A stretch of 23,365 nucleotides of DNA from an uncultured Acidiphilium sp. GTDB taxonomy: Bacteria > Bacillota > Clostridia > Christensenellales > Borkfalkiaceae. The position numbers were made by a program, and so were the translations under genes. Under the pieces are notes generated by a model that worked only from the letters and a program-made list of their open reading frames with translations, searched no databases and had not been told where the DNA came from. Where the stretch lies: assembly GCA_902495325.1 (NCBI GenBank), contig CABUWK010000036.1:1-23365 (forward strand). The letters are read 5' to 3'. Shown here one piece after another: positions 1 to 8,043 of this stretch (within the stretch, counting starts at the first letter, position 1; every line of letters begins with the position of its first letter).

Positions 1-5
1 GACAT

Positions 6-84
6 AAGAGAGTTATTCCTTGTGTTTGTTGTTTTTTTGGTTATTTAACATTATACAAGGTTTTAACTCTCTTGTCTTTTTTTC
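6..84 (+). terminator. Long-hairpin terminator of an upstream gene
   Basis: Arms 6-15 and 64-73 are perfectly complementary (AAGAGAGTTA / TAACTCTCTT). They are extended by CCTTGT (18-23) with ACAAGG (55-60) across a small internal loop. A T-rich run follows at 74-84. This fits an intrinsic terminator for a gene ending before the window. The loop is long, so it could instead be a 3' UTR structure. Confidence 0.55.
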
Positions 85-346
85 AGAGAGTGTTTACACA
101 AAATATTTTACACTATCATTGTTTATTTAAAGTCAAATATAAAGTAGTTATAAAAATCTAAATGTCATTATATTTTAAATTTATGATAATATAAGCAGAA
201 CAGTTCACTATGTGTTTTAAAAATGATGAAAAACGAACAATAAAATTTTCCCGACTGTTTGACAAAACATAAGTCTCCAAATCATTTTTGGTTAAAGAAA
301 AGGGAAAAACTTTTGGAAAATCTCACGATCGTATTTTTCATGAAAC

Positions 347-551
347 GTCAACCCCGGATCTTTCATAAGCCGGGCAGGCGGTAGGTTCGGAATGACGGGG
401 ATCATCGTATTTTCTTTTTTTGTTATGCGATATAAAATATATCATTTTGTCATTCTGACCCCGCAGAAGAAGTTGGCTCGGGAAGAATCTCAAAATGATA
501 TGATCTGATGGAATTTGTCAATTCCGGATCTTTTATAAGCCGGGTAAGCGG
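347..551. repeat. Degenerate direct repeat, two copies about 170 bp apart
   Basis: Positions 347-381 and 517-551 are about 85% identical over 35 bases. They share the core CCGGATCTT-TATAAGCCGGG-GCGG, and similarity reaches upstream to an AATCTCA block (319 and 486). Both lie in the non-coding region before serS. They look like diverged copies of a small dispersed repeat. No coding potential is visible in the 1-739 stretch. Confidence 0.5.
439..501. repeat. Small element with 11-bp terminal inverted repeats
   Basis: The ends are perfect inverted copies: ATATCATTTTG at 439-449 and CAAAATGATAT at 491-501. The interior begins GTCATTCTGA and contains GGCTCGGGAAGAATCT. A related sequence lies at 22845-22905, beyond the other end of the gene block, sharing the GTCATTCT start, an interior GGCTC and the CAAAATGATAT end. 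It resembles the GTCATTCTGAG...GAATCT type of short intergenic repeat seen in many bacteria. It sits between the two direct-repeat copies. Confidence 0.5.
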
Positions 552-678
552 GGCTTTTGATAACAAAGACTTATTGTAAAAACGGCGATAAACCGCCGAA
601 GAGAGCCCGTCCGGAGGCGTCGGTCGGCAAAAATTCGGATCCGGAAGGGAAAGACGGCGAAAAGTTTCCGAAAACGTT

Positions 679-707
679 TGCCAAATAAAGAAAACAAGTG
701 TATAATA
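679..707 (+). promoter_or_regulatory. SigA-type promoter of serS
   Basis: TTGCCA (679-684) and TATAAT (702-707) are separated by 17 bp. This places the start of transcription about 25 bp before the serS start codon. The leader is too short for a T-box, and no T-box sequence is visible further upstream. Confidence 0.75.
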
Positions 708-739
708 ATAAATAGAGAGTACGTTTACGAGAGGTTATT

Positions 740-2026
740 ATGCTCGATTTGAAACTGATAACGGAAAATCCGGAAAAGGTACAAGCCGCCCTTGCAAAGA
801 AAGGGTGCACGGTAGATTTTACCGACGTGATCGCCAAAGACGCAAAGAAAAAGAAGCTGATGGCGGAGATCGAGGGTCTGAAAGCCGAAAGAAATAAGGT
901 TTCGGCGGAGATACCTAAGCTGAAAAAAGAGGGGAAACCCGTCGATGAGATTTTTGCCCGCATGAGAGAGATCGGCGATAAGATCGCCGCGGGCGATAAA
1001 GAGATCGCCGCGTTGGGCGAAGAAGTGACGGATTTCATCGCCCGCCTTCCGAATATGCCGGACGACGATCTTCTTCCCGGTGAAAAAGAAAACAACAAAG
1101 TGATCAGGGTGTTCGGTGAAAAACCCGAATTTTCCTTTAAAACGAAAAACCACGTAGACCTTTGCAACGGGCTCGGAATCATCGATTACGAGCGCGGCGT
1201 AAAGCTTTCCGGCAACGGTTACTGGCTGTATCGCGGCGATGGCGCGCGTCTCGAATGGGCGCTTTTGAATTATTTCGTTTCCACCCATCTTGCAGACGGG
1301 TACGAAATGATCCTTCCTCCGCATATGCTCGGATATAACTGCGGTTTCGGCGCAGGGCAGTTCCCGAAGTTTGCCGACGAGGTTTATTGGGTAGACAGCG
1401 AGGACGGCAACCAGAAAAAAGCGAAGTTCATGCTTCCTACGGCGGAAACGGCGCTCGTTAATATGTATGCGGGCGAGATCATCGACGAAGACAAGCTTCC
1501 GATGAAGTTTTTCGCTTACACCCCCTGCTATCGGAAAGAAGCGGGCACATATCGTGCGGAAGAAAGAGGCATGATCAGAGGGCATCAGTTCAACAAGGTG
1601 GAAATGGTGCAGTATGCTCATCCCGATCACAGCAAAGAGGCGTTCGAAGAACTCGTGAACAAAGCCTGCAAGCTGATGGAAGGGCTCGGGTTGCATTTCC
1701 GCCTGAGCAAACTTGCCGCGGGCGACTGTTCGGCTTCCATGGCAAGAACGTACGACATCGAAGTATGGATCCCCTCGATGGGTATTTATAAAGAAGTTTC
1801 TTCCGTTTCCAACGCAAACGATTATCAGGCGAGAAGAAACAATACGAGATTCCGCGACAAAGAGACGGGCAAAACAAGATTCGTTCATACATTGAACGGT
1901 TCCGGGCTTGCCACTTCCCGCGTGTTCCCGGCGATCATCGAACAGTTCCAGAACGAAGACGGATCGATCACGATCCCCGAAGTTTTAAGACCGTTCATGG
2001 GCGGACAGGAAAAAATCGAAAAATAA
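740..2026 (+). CDS. serS: Serine--tRNA ligase
   Basis: Cytoplasmic class II aminoacyl-tRNA synthetase that charges tRNA-Ser, and also tRNA-Sec where present. The 428-residue length is normal for bacterial SerRS. Residues 1 to about 105 form the N-terminal tRNA-binding coiled coil, visible as Lys/Glu-rich heptads around 30-90. The catalytic core follows. Motif 2 is the stretch from TPCYRKEAGTY, with Arg265, through the HQFNKVEM segment. Motif 3 is NGSGLATSR at 386-394, with Arg394. The ATG at 740 follows a GAGAGG ribosome site and its own promoter, and a strong terminator follows the stop, so the gene is monocistronic. Nothing is missing or broken. Identification is from conserved motifs and is firm. 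Confidence 0.97.
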   Translation: MLDLKLITENPEKVQAALAKKGCTVDFTDVIAKDAKKKKLMAEIEGLKAERNKVSAEIPKLKKEGKPVDEIFARMREIGDKIAAGDKEIAALGEEVTDFIARLPNMPDDDLLPGEKENNKVIRVFGEKPEFSFKTKNHVDLCNGLGIIDYERGVKLSGNGYWLYRGDGARLEWALLNYFVSTHLADGYEMILPPHMLGYNCGFGAGQFPKFADEVYWVDSEDGNQKKAKFMLPTAETALVNMYAGEIIDEDKLPMKFFAYTPCYRKEAGTYRAEERGMIRGHQFNKVEMVQYAHPDHSKEAFEELVNKACKLMEGLGLHFRLSKLAAGDCSASMARTYDIEVWIPSMGIYKEVSSVSNANDYQARRNNTRFRDKETGKTRFVHTLNGSGLATSRVFPAIIEQFQNEDGSITIPEVLRPFMGGQEKIEK

Positions 2027-2051
2027 GAATAACAGGCGTCTGCAAAGATGC

Positions 2052-2091
2052 AAAGGGTTGCCGTCGGAATTCGTTCGGCAACCCTTTTTTA
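2052..2091 (+). terminator. Intrinsic terminator of serS
   Basis: Perfect 12-bp stem, AAAGGGTTGCCG (2052-2063) with CGGCAACCCTTT (2076-2087), running into a T tract. It lies 25 bp after the serS stop codon. Confidence 0.92.
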
Positions 2092-2232
2092 TTGTTTTAA
2101 ATTCCCGCGGCGGCTTTTCCTCCGCCCGCTGCTTTCTGGCGGAAACGGTGCTTTTGAAAGGATCGGATGAGACGAACGGGAAACATAATGTATATATTTC
2201 TGAATAAATCGGGAAAGAAAGGGCGGAAAGGT

Positions 2233-2261
2233 TTGCTTTCTTTCCGAAAATGTGTTAAAAT
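2233..2261 (+). promoter_or_regulatory. Candidate promoter of the radical SAM operon
   Basis: TTGCTT (2233-2238) and TAAAAT (2256-2261) are spaced by 17 bp. The resulting leader would be about 85 nt. It contains an AGGGGAG run near 2308 that has no in-frame start codon at a suitable distance. Confidence 0.6.
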
Positions 2262-2354
2262 AGTGAAGATAATTGCGGTTTTTTGCCGTGTCGGTCAATA
2301 TTTAAAAGGGGAGAAAACGGGTTTGTTATATCGCCGTTTTCTTGTTGTGAAGCC

Positions 2355-4130
2355 ATGGAAATACCTTCCCGGATCTTAAAATGCGTGGAAAAACCGTCGA
2401 GATACATCGGCGGAGAGTACGGCGAACGACAATTGAAAAAAGACAGATTCAATTACTGCATCTGTTTTCCGGACGTGTACGAAGTGGCGATGAGCAATCT
2501 GAGCATCCGCATTGTATCGGAAGTGATCAATCGGGTGGACGGGGCGATCTGCGACCGTTGTTTCGCGCCGTGGGTCGATTTCGGAAAAGAGCTGAAGGAA
2601 AACGGGATTCCTCTCTGTTCTCTCGGACTGAAAATGCCTCTTGCGGAATTCGATATGATCGGCTTTACGTTGCAGTACGAAATGAGCTATACCACCATTC
2701 TGTATATGCTCGACCTTGCGGGGATCCCCCTCAGACGGGAAGACAGGATCGGAAAGAATTTTCCCCTCGTACAGGCGGGCGGACCCTGTGCGGTCAACCC
2801 CGAACCTCTTGCCGATTTCTTCGATCTTTTCGTGATCGGCGACGGGGAAGACAGCATGCGGGAACTTGCCGAGCTTCGCCTGAAAATAACGGATCGCGAC
2901 GGGTTTTTAAAAGAAGCGGCGAAGATCGACGGGGTTTACGTTCCCGAATTTATGGAAGTAAAATACCGCGATGACGGGCTTATAGACGGGTTTTCGCTGA
3001 AACGACCGATCAGGAAAGCCCTGTGTAAGGATCTCGATTCGGCGGTATATCCCGAGAAGATGATGGTTCCGAACTGCGAAGCGGTGTTCGATCGCGCCGT
3101 GATCGAAGTGATGCGCGGCTGTTACCGCGGGTGCAGATTTTGTCAGGCGGGATTCATCTATCGCCCCGTGCGTCCGAGAAAACCGGAAACGCTCGTGAGG
3201 CAGGCAACCTCTCTCATCCGCAATACGGGGTTCGACGAACTCGGGCTGAACAGTCTTTCCACGGGCGATTATCCTTATCTGAAACAGTTGCTTCCCGCGC
3301 TGAAAGAGGCTTTGCCCGATACGGACATGTCCCTTCCTTCCCTGCGGCTTGACAGTTTCGACGGGGAGTTCGTGCAGGAAACGAGAAAAAGTTCCCTCAC
3401 GTTTGCGCCCGAGGCAGGCACGCAGAGGCTGCGCGACGTGATCAATAAAGACATCACCGAAGACGACGTGGAACGCGGGCTCAACATGGCATTCGATCGC
3501 GGATATACCAACATAAAGCTCTATTTCATGATGGGGCTTCCGACCGAGACGGACGAGGATATCGTCGGGATCTGTAAAATCGTGGAGAGGATCCGCGAGA
3601 TTTATTCCGAAAATCCGCAGCGGGCGCGCGGGCTGAGAATCTCCGTGAGCGCGTCCACCTTTATCCCCAAGCCGTTCACCCCTTTTCAGTGGGAAAGGCA
3701 GATCACGGAAGAAGACGTCCGCCACAAAGTCGGTTTGCTGAAGGAAAAACTTTTTTACAGAAGCGTAAACGTCAGCTGGAACGATTTCGCTCTGTCGGAG
3801 ATCGAAGCCGTTCTCGCACGCGGTGACAGGCGGCTCGGAAAAGTGCTGGAAAAGGCATATCGGCTCGGCTGTTATTTCGACGGGTGGTCGGAACGCTTTC
3901 ATGCGGATCTGTGGGATCGCGCGTTTCTCGAGTGCGGGACAGACAAGCGTTTTTACACCCGCGAATGGGGAGAAGACGAGATCCTTCCGTGGGACTTTAT
4001 CGACATATACGTGGACAAATCTTTCTTCCTGCGGGAAAGACACCGGGCGTATGAAGGCAAAGTTTCGGGCGGATGCAAGGCGGGGTGTAAAGCCTGCGGG
4101 ATACAGAAAGTATTCAGGTGCGACGTATGA
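2355..4130 (+). CDS. B12-binding-type radical SAM protein (TIGR03960-like)
   Basis: Putative iron-sulfur enzyme of the TIGR03960-type radical SAM family, 591 residues; the family's reaction is not known to me. The radical SAM motif C-x3-C-x2-C is at Cys256, Cys260 and Cys263 (CYRGCRFC). Before it lies a cobalamin-binding-like N-terminal domain of about 200 residues. A second C-x3-C-x2-C (Cys574, Cys578, Cys581) near the C-terminus could hold another cluster. I start at ATG 2355 because the protein then opens with a family-typical Val-Glu-Lys-Pro-x-Arg-Tyr-Ile-Gly-Gly-Glu segment; an upstream TTG (2283) adds 24 unlike residues. The ribosome site is weak. The stop overlaps the next start (ATGA), so the two genes are translationally coupled. 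In Clostridia this pair commonly precedes an RNase G gene, as here. Confidence 0.88.
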   Translation: MEIPSRILKCVEKPSRYIGGEYGERQLKKDRFNYCICFPDVYEVAMSNLSIRIVSEVINRVDGAICDRCFAPWVDFGKELKENGIPLCSLGLKMPLAEFDMIGFTLQYEMSYTTILYMLDLAGIPLRREDRIGKNFPLVQAGGPCAVNPEPLADFFDLFVIGDGEDSMRELAELRLKITDRDGFLKEAAKIDGVYVPEFMEVKYRDDGLIDGFSLKRPIRKALCKDLDSAVYPEKMMVPNCEAVFDRAVIEVMRGCYRGCRFCQAGFIYRPVRPRKPETLVRQATSLIRNTGFDELGLNSLSTGDYPYLKQLLPALKEALPDTDMSLPSLRLDSFDGEFVQETRKSSLTFAPEAGTQRLRDVINKDITEDDVERGLNMAFDRGYTNIKLYFMMGLPTETDEDIVGICKIVERIREIYSENPQRARGLRISVSASTFIPKPFTPFQWERQITEEDVRHKVGLLKEKLFYRSVNVSWNDFALSEIEAVLARGDRRLGKVLEKAYRLGCYFDGWSERFHADLWDRAFLECGTDKRFYTREWGEDEILPWDFIDIYVDKSFFLRERHRAYEGKVSGGCKAGCKACGIQKVFRCDV

Positions 4131-4738
4131 TCCTGATGAAATATTCGAAAGCGGAAGGCGCCGAATTTATCTCCCATCTCGACATTCTGCGCCATTTCGG
4201 AAAAACGTTCCGGCGGGCGGGGATAAACGTCGGCATGTCCGGCGGGTATCATCCGCATATGCTCGTGTATCTGTCCGCGCCGATCGGCGTTGGAATGAAA
4301 AGCTATTCGGAATATTGCCTTGTCGAAACGGACGAACCGGCGGAAGGCTTTGCCGAAAAATTCAATCGTTACGCGCCGAAAGGGATCCGCTGTACGGGGG
4401 CGTATTTCACGGCAAAAAAAGTCGGCGTTGCGAGCGATATCGTAAAAGCCCGGTATCTGATCACCGGGATCCCCGTATTCGACGAGTCGGAATTTCTGAA
4501 AAGAGAGGAAATTCTGATCGAAAACAGAAACAAACAACTGAAAAACGTAAGAAATCTGATCTACTCGGTAAAATGCGAAGACGGCGGCGTGAGATGCGTG
4601 CTTGGCTTCGGGAACGGGCTTCGCGCGGAAAAATTCGCGGAAGCTTTAGTCGGAATATACGGAGGGGAAGTCGCGGATATCATAAAAGAAGCGGCATATA
4701 CGGAAAACGATGAAGAATTGGAAAACACTCTGAGGTAA
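4127..4738 (+). CDS. DUF2344 radical SAM-linked protein (TIGR03936-like)
   Basis: Small soluble protein, 203 residues, of the DUF2344 family. In most Bacillota it is encoded right after, or fused to, the radical SAM protein and presumably acts with it. The family signature is near the N-terminus: GAEFISHLD, then FRRAGINVGMSGGYHPH, then a Ser-Ala-Pro-Ile-Gly-Val-Gly segment. The ATG at 4127 overlaps the upstream stop (ATGA). A GTG at 4118 and an ATG at 4136 are also in frame; 4127 is preferred for the coupling. The next gene begins 3 bp after the stop, and the ribosome site for it lies inside this gene. No catalytic motif is recognised and the biochemical role is unknown to me. A substrate-handling or tRNA-modification partner is possible but is inference. 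Confidence 0.85.
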   Translation: MILMKYSKAEGAEFISHLDILRHFGKTFRRAGINVGMSGGYHPHMLVYLSAPIGVGMKSYSEYCLVETDEPAEGFAEKFNRYAPKGIRCTGAYFTAKKVGVASDIVKARYLITGIPVFDESEFLKREEILIENRNKQLKNVRNLIYSVKCEDGGVRCVLGFGNGLRAEKFAEALVGIYGGEVADIIKEAAYTENDEELENTLR

Positions 4739-4741
4739 CAG

Positions 4742-6238
4742 ATGTCCGAAAGCATTTACGTTGACAGTTTTGGCGGTAATATCATCGGGGCTTTGGCAGA
4801 CGGAACGAAACTGATCGAATACAGACTGGAAAAATTAAACAAGACGGTGCCGATAGGAAGCATTTTCCGCGGGCGTGTGGAAAACGTGCTCGGGGGAATG
4901 CAGGCGGCGTTCGTCAACGTGGGGCTGGCGAGAAACGGCTATCTTTCGGCGGGAGACATGCTGATGGATCGCACCGAGCTTGACGGAAAAGTGGAGATCC
5001 CTTCCATTCTCGACCTCAGCGAAGGGGACGAGATCATGGTGCAGGCGGTGAAAGATCCCGCCGGAACGAAGGGCGTCCGCCTGACCCGCAACATTTCTTT
5101 TGCCGGACGGATCCTCGTCTATATGCCGGGGATCGATTTTGTCGGCGTTTCCCGCAGGATCACGGACGAAAAGCGGAGAGAAAAACTGATGAAGATCGCC
5201 GAAGACGTAAAACCGGACAAGGGCGGGCTTATCATTCGTACGGCGGGCGAATTTGCCTCGAAATCGGAGATCAGAAAGGAGCTTTCCTTCCTTGTGAAGC
5301 AGTTTGCGCTGATCGAAGACCGTTTCCGTACGGCAAAGGCGGGCGAGTGCGTGTACGAAGAAGGAAATCTCGCGTTCCGTATCGTTCGGGATATTTACAA
5401 TCCCTCCGTCGAAAAATTCGTGATCGGCGACAAGGATCTTTATGAAAACGTTCTTTCCTATGCGAAACAGGCGGACGACGAGCTGAAAAGTAAACTTCGC
5501 CTTTATCGCGGAAATACGGATATGTTCACTTATTACGGGTTTGCGCCCGAAGTGGAAAGCCTGATGAAAAACCGTGTCGACCTGGAGAGCGGCGCTTATC
5601 TGATCATCGATAAGACGGAAGCCCTTACGGTGATCGACGTGAACACGGGCAGTTTCGTCGGTCAGGACAATCTGGAAGAAACGGTTTTTTGTACGAACGT
5701 TCTCGCGGCGAAGGAGATCGCAAGGCAGCTTCGCCTTCGCAATATTTCCGGCATCATCGTGGTGGATTTCATCGATATGGCGGAAGAGGAACACCGGAAC
5801 AAAGTGCTTGAAGTGCTTTCGGAGGCGGTTTCGCACGACAGGGAGAAATGCTCCGTCGTGGGGATGTCCGGGCTCGGGCTGGTGGAGATCACGAGAAAAA
5901 AACGCAGGCGCGAAAGCGTATCCACTCTCGTGAAAACCTGTCCGTACTGTCAGGGGTCCGGGCTGATCCAGTCCAACGACTATATCGTGATGCGCATCCG
6001 CACGGGGCTTCTCGATCTGTTTGCCGACGGTTACGAAAACGCCGTTGTAGACTTAAACGCCGAGATCTGCGATTACGTGATCTCGCACAGATGCCTGAAA
6101 AAAGACATCGAGCGGGTCTGGCAGAACAAGCGCGTTTACCTGATCCCTCATAAAACCTACCATCAGCATTTCTTTCTGATGAAAGGAGATAACAACAAGG
6201 CGATGGAAGTTCCGGACAAAGCGGTGCTGCTTTATTGA
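4742..6238 (+). CDS. rng: Ribonuclease E/G family endoribonuclease
   Basis: Single-strand-specific endoribonuclease of the RNase E/G family, used in rRNA 5' maturation and mRNA decay. At 498 residues it has the length of RNase G and lacks the long scaffold tail of RNase E. Domain order: an S1 RNA-binding domain near residues 35-120 (FRGRVENVLGGMQAAFVNVG); the DNase I-like catalytic domain with metal-binding Asp299 (IDVNTGSFVG) and Asp342 (VVDFIDM); then the zinc-link cysteines Cys400 and Cys403 (CPYCQGSG), which join subunits. These match the positions known from E. coli RNase E. It is the last gene of the tight trio. In many Clostridia rplU-rpmA follow; here the thioesterase does instead. 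Confidence 0.95.
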   Translation: MSESIYVDSFGGNIIGALADGTKLIEYRLEKLNKTVPIGSIFRGRVENVLGGMQAAFVNVGLARNGYLSAGDMLMDRTELDGKVEIPSILDLSEGDEIMVQAVKDPAGTKGVRLTRNISFAGRILVYMPGIDFVGVSRRITDEKRREKLMKIAEDVKPDKGGLIIRTAGEFASKSEIRKELSFLVKQFALIEDRFRTAKAGECVYEEGNLAFRIVRDIYNPSVEKFVIGDKDLYENVLSYAKQADDELKSKLRLYRGNTDMFTYYGFAPEVESLMKNRVDLESGAYLIIDKTEALTVIDVNTGSFVGQDNLEETVFCTNVLAAKEIARQLRLRNISGIIVVDFIDMAEEEHRNKVLEVLSEAVSHDREKCSVVGMSGLGLVEITRKKRRRESVSTLVKTCPYCQGSGLIQSNDYIVMRIRTGLLDLFADGYENAVVDLNAEICDYVISHRCLKKDIERVWQNKRVYLIPHKTYHQHFFLMKGDNNKAMEVPDKAVLLY

Positions 6239-6248
6239 AACCCATCCG

Positions 6249-6294
6249 GGCGATTTACAGAAATTAGCCTATAAGGCGATAAATCGCCGATTTT
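6249..6294 (+). other. Compound hairpin in the rng-thioesterase gap
   Basis: A 9-bp outer stem pairs GGCGATTTA (6249-6257) with TAAATCGCC (6280-6288). Inside, GCCT (6267-6270) pairs with AGGC (6274-6277). A competing fold pairs GGCGAT (6275-6280) with ATCGCC (6283-6288). A short T run follows (6291-6294). It could be a weak terminator of the upstream operon or a leader structure of the thioesterase mRNA. No known RNA family is recognised. Confidence 0.4.
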
Positions 6295-6325
6295 ATGATT
6301 TTTATCAGACCGTTATAAGGAAAAT

Positions 6326-7048
6326 ATGATCCGATACGAAAAAAAATATCATCTGAGGGCGTCCGATTTCGACCGCCGCAACAACTTGTTTCCCCATGCG
6401 ATCCTCGATCTGTTTCAGGACGTCGCGGGGCTTCACGCCGCCGAACTTAATATCGGTTACGAAGACCTCATCGCGAAAGATCTGATCTGGGTGCTGGTGA
6501 GAAGCCGTTTCGAGGTGCTCGGCGAAATTCCCTTCCTGGGGGACGTGACGGTGGAAACGTGGCCGCATGTTCCGGGAAAGGTCGATTTCGATCGCGATTA
6601 CCGCATTTACGACGAAAAGGGAAATCTTTGCGTCCGCGGTTCTTCCAAATGGTGCGTGTGCAACTATAAAACGAGGAAAATTTCTCTCGGCACGTCCGTT
6701 TCCTACGGAGACGACGAATACTTTGCAGAAAAAGTTTATCCCGAAGGGATCGGTAAAGTGCGGGAGTTTCCCGTAGAGGGATTGCCCGCCGAAAGCGGCG
6801 AGATCTCTTATTGCGATCTCGATCACAACGGGCATGCGAACAACACGAAATACGCCGTGTATATTCTCGATTCTCTGCGGAAAAAGGAAAGCCGCCCTTT
6901 AAAGGAATTTGCCATCGATTACGTGCGCGAAATGAAGGAAGGGCAGAAGTTTTCTCTCTATTCCGTAAAAGAGGGAAATACTTACTTTTATAAATGTCTC
7001 GGCGAAACGGAGTATTTCCGCGCCGCCGTTACGGTTGCGGAAGAATGA
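6326..7048 (+). CDS. Acyl-ACP thioesterase
   Basis: Hot-dog-fold enzyme of the FatA/FatB-like acyl-ACP thioesterase family (PF01643), 240 residues. It hydrolyses acyl-acyl carrier protein and so releases free fatty acids from the cytoplasmic synthesis cycle. Two hot-dog repeats are visible. The first contains WVLVRSRFEV, followed by a VETWP segment. The second opens with the active-site stretch DHNGHANNTKY at 166-176, with Asp166, Asn168 and His170 at the family's catalytic positions. Start ATG 6326 has AAGGA five bases upstream. A terminator at 7058 ends transcription. No fatty-acid biosynthesis genes are adjacent. Preferred chain length cannot be read from the sequence. Confidence 0.88.
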   Translation: MIRYEKKYHLRASDFDRRNNLFPHAILDLFQDVAGLHAAELNIGYEDLIAKDLIWVLVRSRFEVLGEIPFLGDVTVETWPHVPGKVDFDRDYRIYDEKGNLCVRGSSKWCVCNYKTRKISLGTSVSYGDDEYFAEKVYPEGIGKVREFPVEGLPAESGEISYCDLDHNGHANNTKYAVYILDSLRKKESRPLKEFAIDYVREMKEGQKFSLYSVKEGNTYFYKCLGETEYFRAAVTVAEE

Positions 7049-7057
7049 TCCGGGAAA

Positions 7058-7091
7058 AGAAGCGCAAGGGCATGTTGCGTTTCTTTTTTCT
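7058..7091 (+). terminator. Terminator of the thioesterase gene
   Basis: A 10-bp stem pairs AGAAGCGCAA (7058-7067) with TTGCGTTTCT (7075-7084), with one G-T pair. The loop is 7 nt and a T-rich tract follows. It begins 10 bp after the stop codon. Confidence 0.85.
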
Positions 7092-7206
7092 TCGTAAAAC
7101 CGGTAAATTTCGGATAAATCGACCGATAAACGGCTTATAGGACGGTATTTGCGTGACGGCTCCGGGAAAGAACCCTCATCGGCGGAACGGACGGAAAGGG
7201 AGATGA

Positions 7207-7242
7207 CGGAAAAAATCAACCGCTGGTTGAGTAATTTTTCCG
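7207..7242 (+). other. Hairpin between thioesterase and ABC genes
   Basis: TCAACC-GCT-GGTTGA forms a 6-bp stem with a triloop. It is extended by an A-rich left flank and the matching TTTTTCC right flank. It lies just upstream of the ABC operon promoter. It may be a second terminator or a protein-binding site. Nothing else is recognised in the roughly 115 bp before it. Confidence 0.35.
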
Positions 7243-7250
7243 GGAAAATA

Positions 7251-7279
7251 TTGTAATTTTTTTGAAAGCATGATAAAAT
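7251..7279 (+). promoter_or_regulatory. Promoter of the ABC transporter operon
   Basis: TTGTAA (7251-7256) and TAAAAT (7274-7279) have a 17-bp spacer, about 65 bp before the start codon. Confidence 0.6.
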
Positions 7280-7344
7280 GTTTTCATCGGCGGGAAACAT
7301 AGCTTCCCTTTCCGGGGAAGAGCGTTGCCGCTTACGGAGGAATT

Positions 7345-8043
7345 ATGGCAAACATTTTAGAGATCGAAAACCTGACGAAACGCTACGGGAAATTCACCGC
7401 GCTCGACGGGTTGAACATTAAAGTCGGCGGGGGAAAGATCATAGGTCTTCTCGGACCGAACGGAAGCGGGAAGAGCACGTTGCTGAAATGCGTGGCGGGG
7501 CTTCTGACCGCAGAGAAAGGACGGATCCTCGTGGACGGCATGCCCGTCGGCGTGGAGACGAAAAAAATCGTTTCCTTTCTGCCCGAAAGAACCTATCTCG
7601 ATCCGGCGCTGACGGTGAAAGACTGCCTGGATTTTTTCGGAACCTTTTACGAGGATTTCGACAGAGAAAAGGCAATCGGTATGTTACGGACGCTGCAGGT
7701 TTCGGAAGGGGCGAAACTGAAAACCCTTTCCAAGGGAACGAAGGAAAAAGTTCAGCTCGTGCTCGTGATGTCCCGCAGGGCGAAACTTTTCCTGCTTGAC
7801 GAGCCGATCGGCGGCGTCGATCCCGCGGCGAGGGAATTTATTCTGAACACGATTTTAAGTTCTTACCGCAACGGGGCGACCGTGATCGTATCCACACACC
7901 TTATCCGCGATGTGGAAGAGATCCTCGACGAGTATATTTTTCTGCAATACAATCATTTTACCGCTTATGGCAGCGTGAAAGATCTGCACGATAAGGGACA
8001 GACGGTCGACGAACTGTTCCGGGAGGTGTTCAGATGTTATTGA
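7345..8043 (+). CDS. ABC transporter ATP-binding protein (YtrB-like)
   Basis: ATPase subunit of a two-gene ABC transporter, 232 residues, acting at the inner face of the membrane. Visible motifs are Walker A GPNGSGKST at 37-45, Walker B ending in Asp152-Glu153 (LFLLDEP), the D-loop GGVD and the switch His in STHL. The signature helix reads LSKGTKEKV rather than LSGGQ, as in YtrB and other export-type ABC-2 ATPases. Start ATG 7345 has a strong GGAGG site. The last codons overlap the permease start by 10 bp, so both subunits are coupled. The GntR regulator often found with ytr-type operons is absent. The substrate cannot be told; export of a lipid or peptide, or antibiotic stress relief, would suit the family. 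Confidence 0.9.
   Translation: MANILEIENLTKRYGKFTALDGLNIKVGGGKIIGLLGPNGSGKSTLLKCVAGLLTAEKGRILVDGMPVGVETKKIVSFLPERTYLDPALTVKDCLDFFGTFYEDFDREKAIGMLRTLQVSEGAKLKTLSKGTKEKVQLVLVMSRRAKLFLLDEPIGGVDPAAREFILNTILSSYRNGATVIVSTHLIRDVEEILDEYIFLQYNHFTAYGSVKDLHDKGQTVDELFREVFRCY

Noticed and set aside
571..739. T-box leader before serS
   Set aside because: No T-box core sequence or specifier-stem pattern is seen, and the promoter lies only about 25-30 bp from the start codon.
725..1888. Long open frame of 387 codons on the minus strand inside serS
   Set aside because: It is antisense to a gene with complete SerRS motifs, has no recognisable protein features, and is explained by the codon bias of the plus-strand gene.
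2283..2354. Upstream TTG start for the radical SAM gene
   Set aside because: It adds 24 residues unlike the family's N-terminus, has no ribosome site, and lies too near the -10 box.
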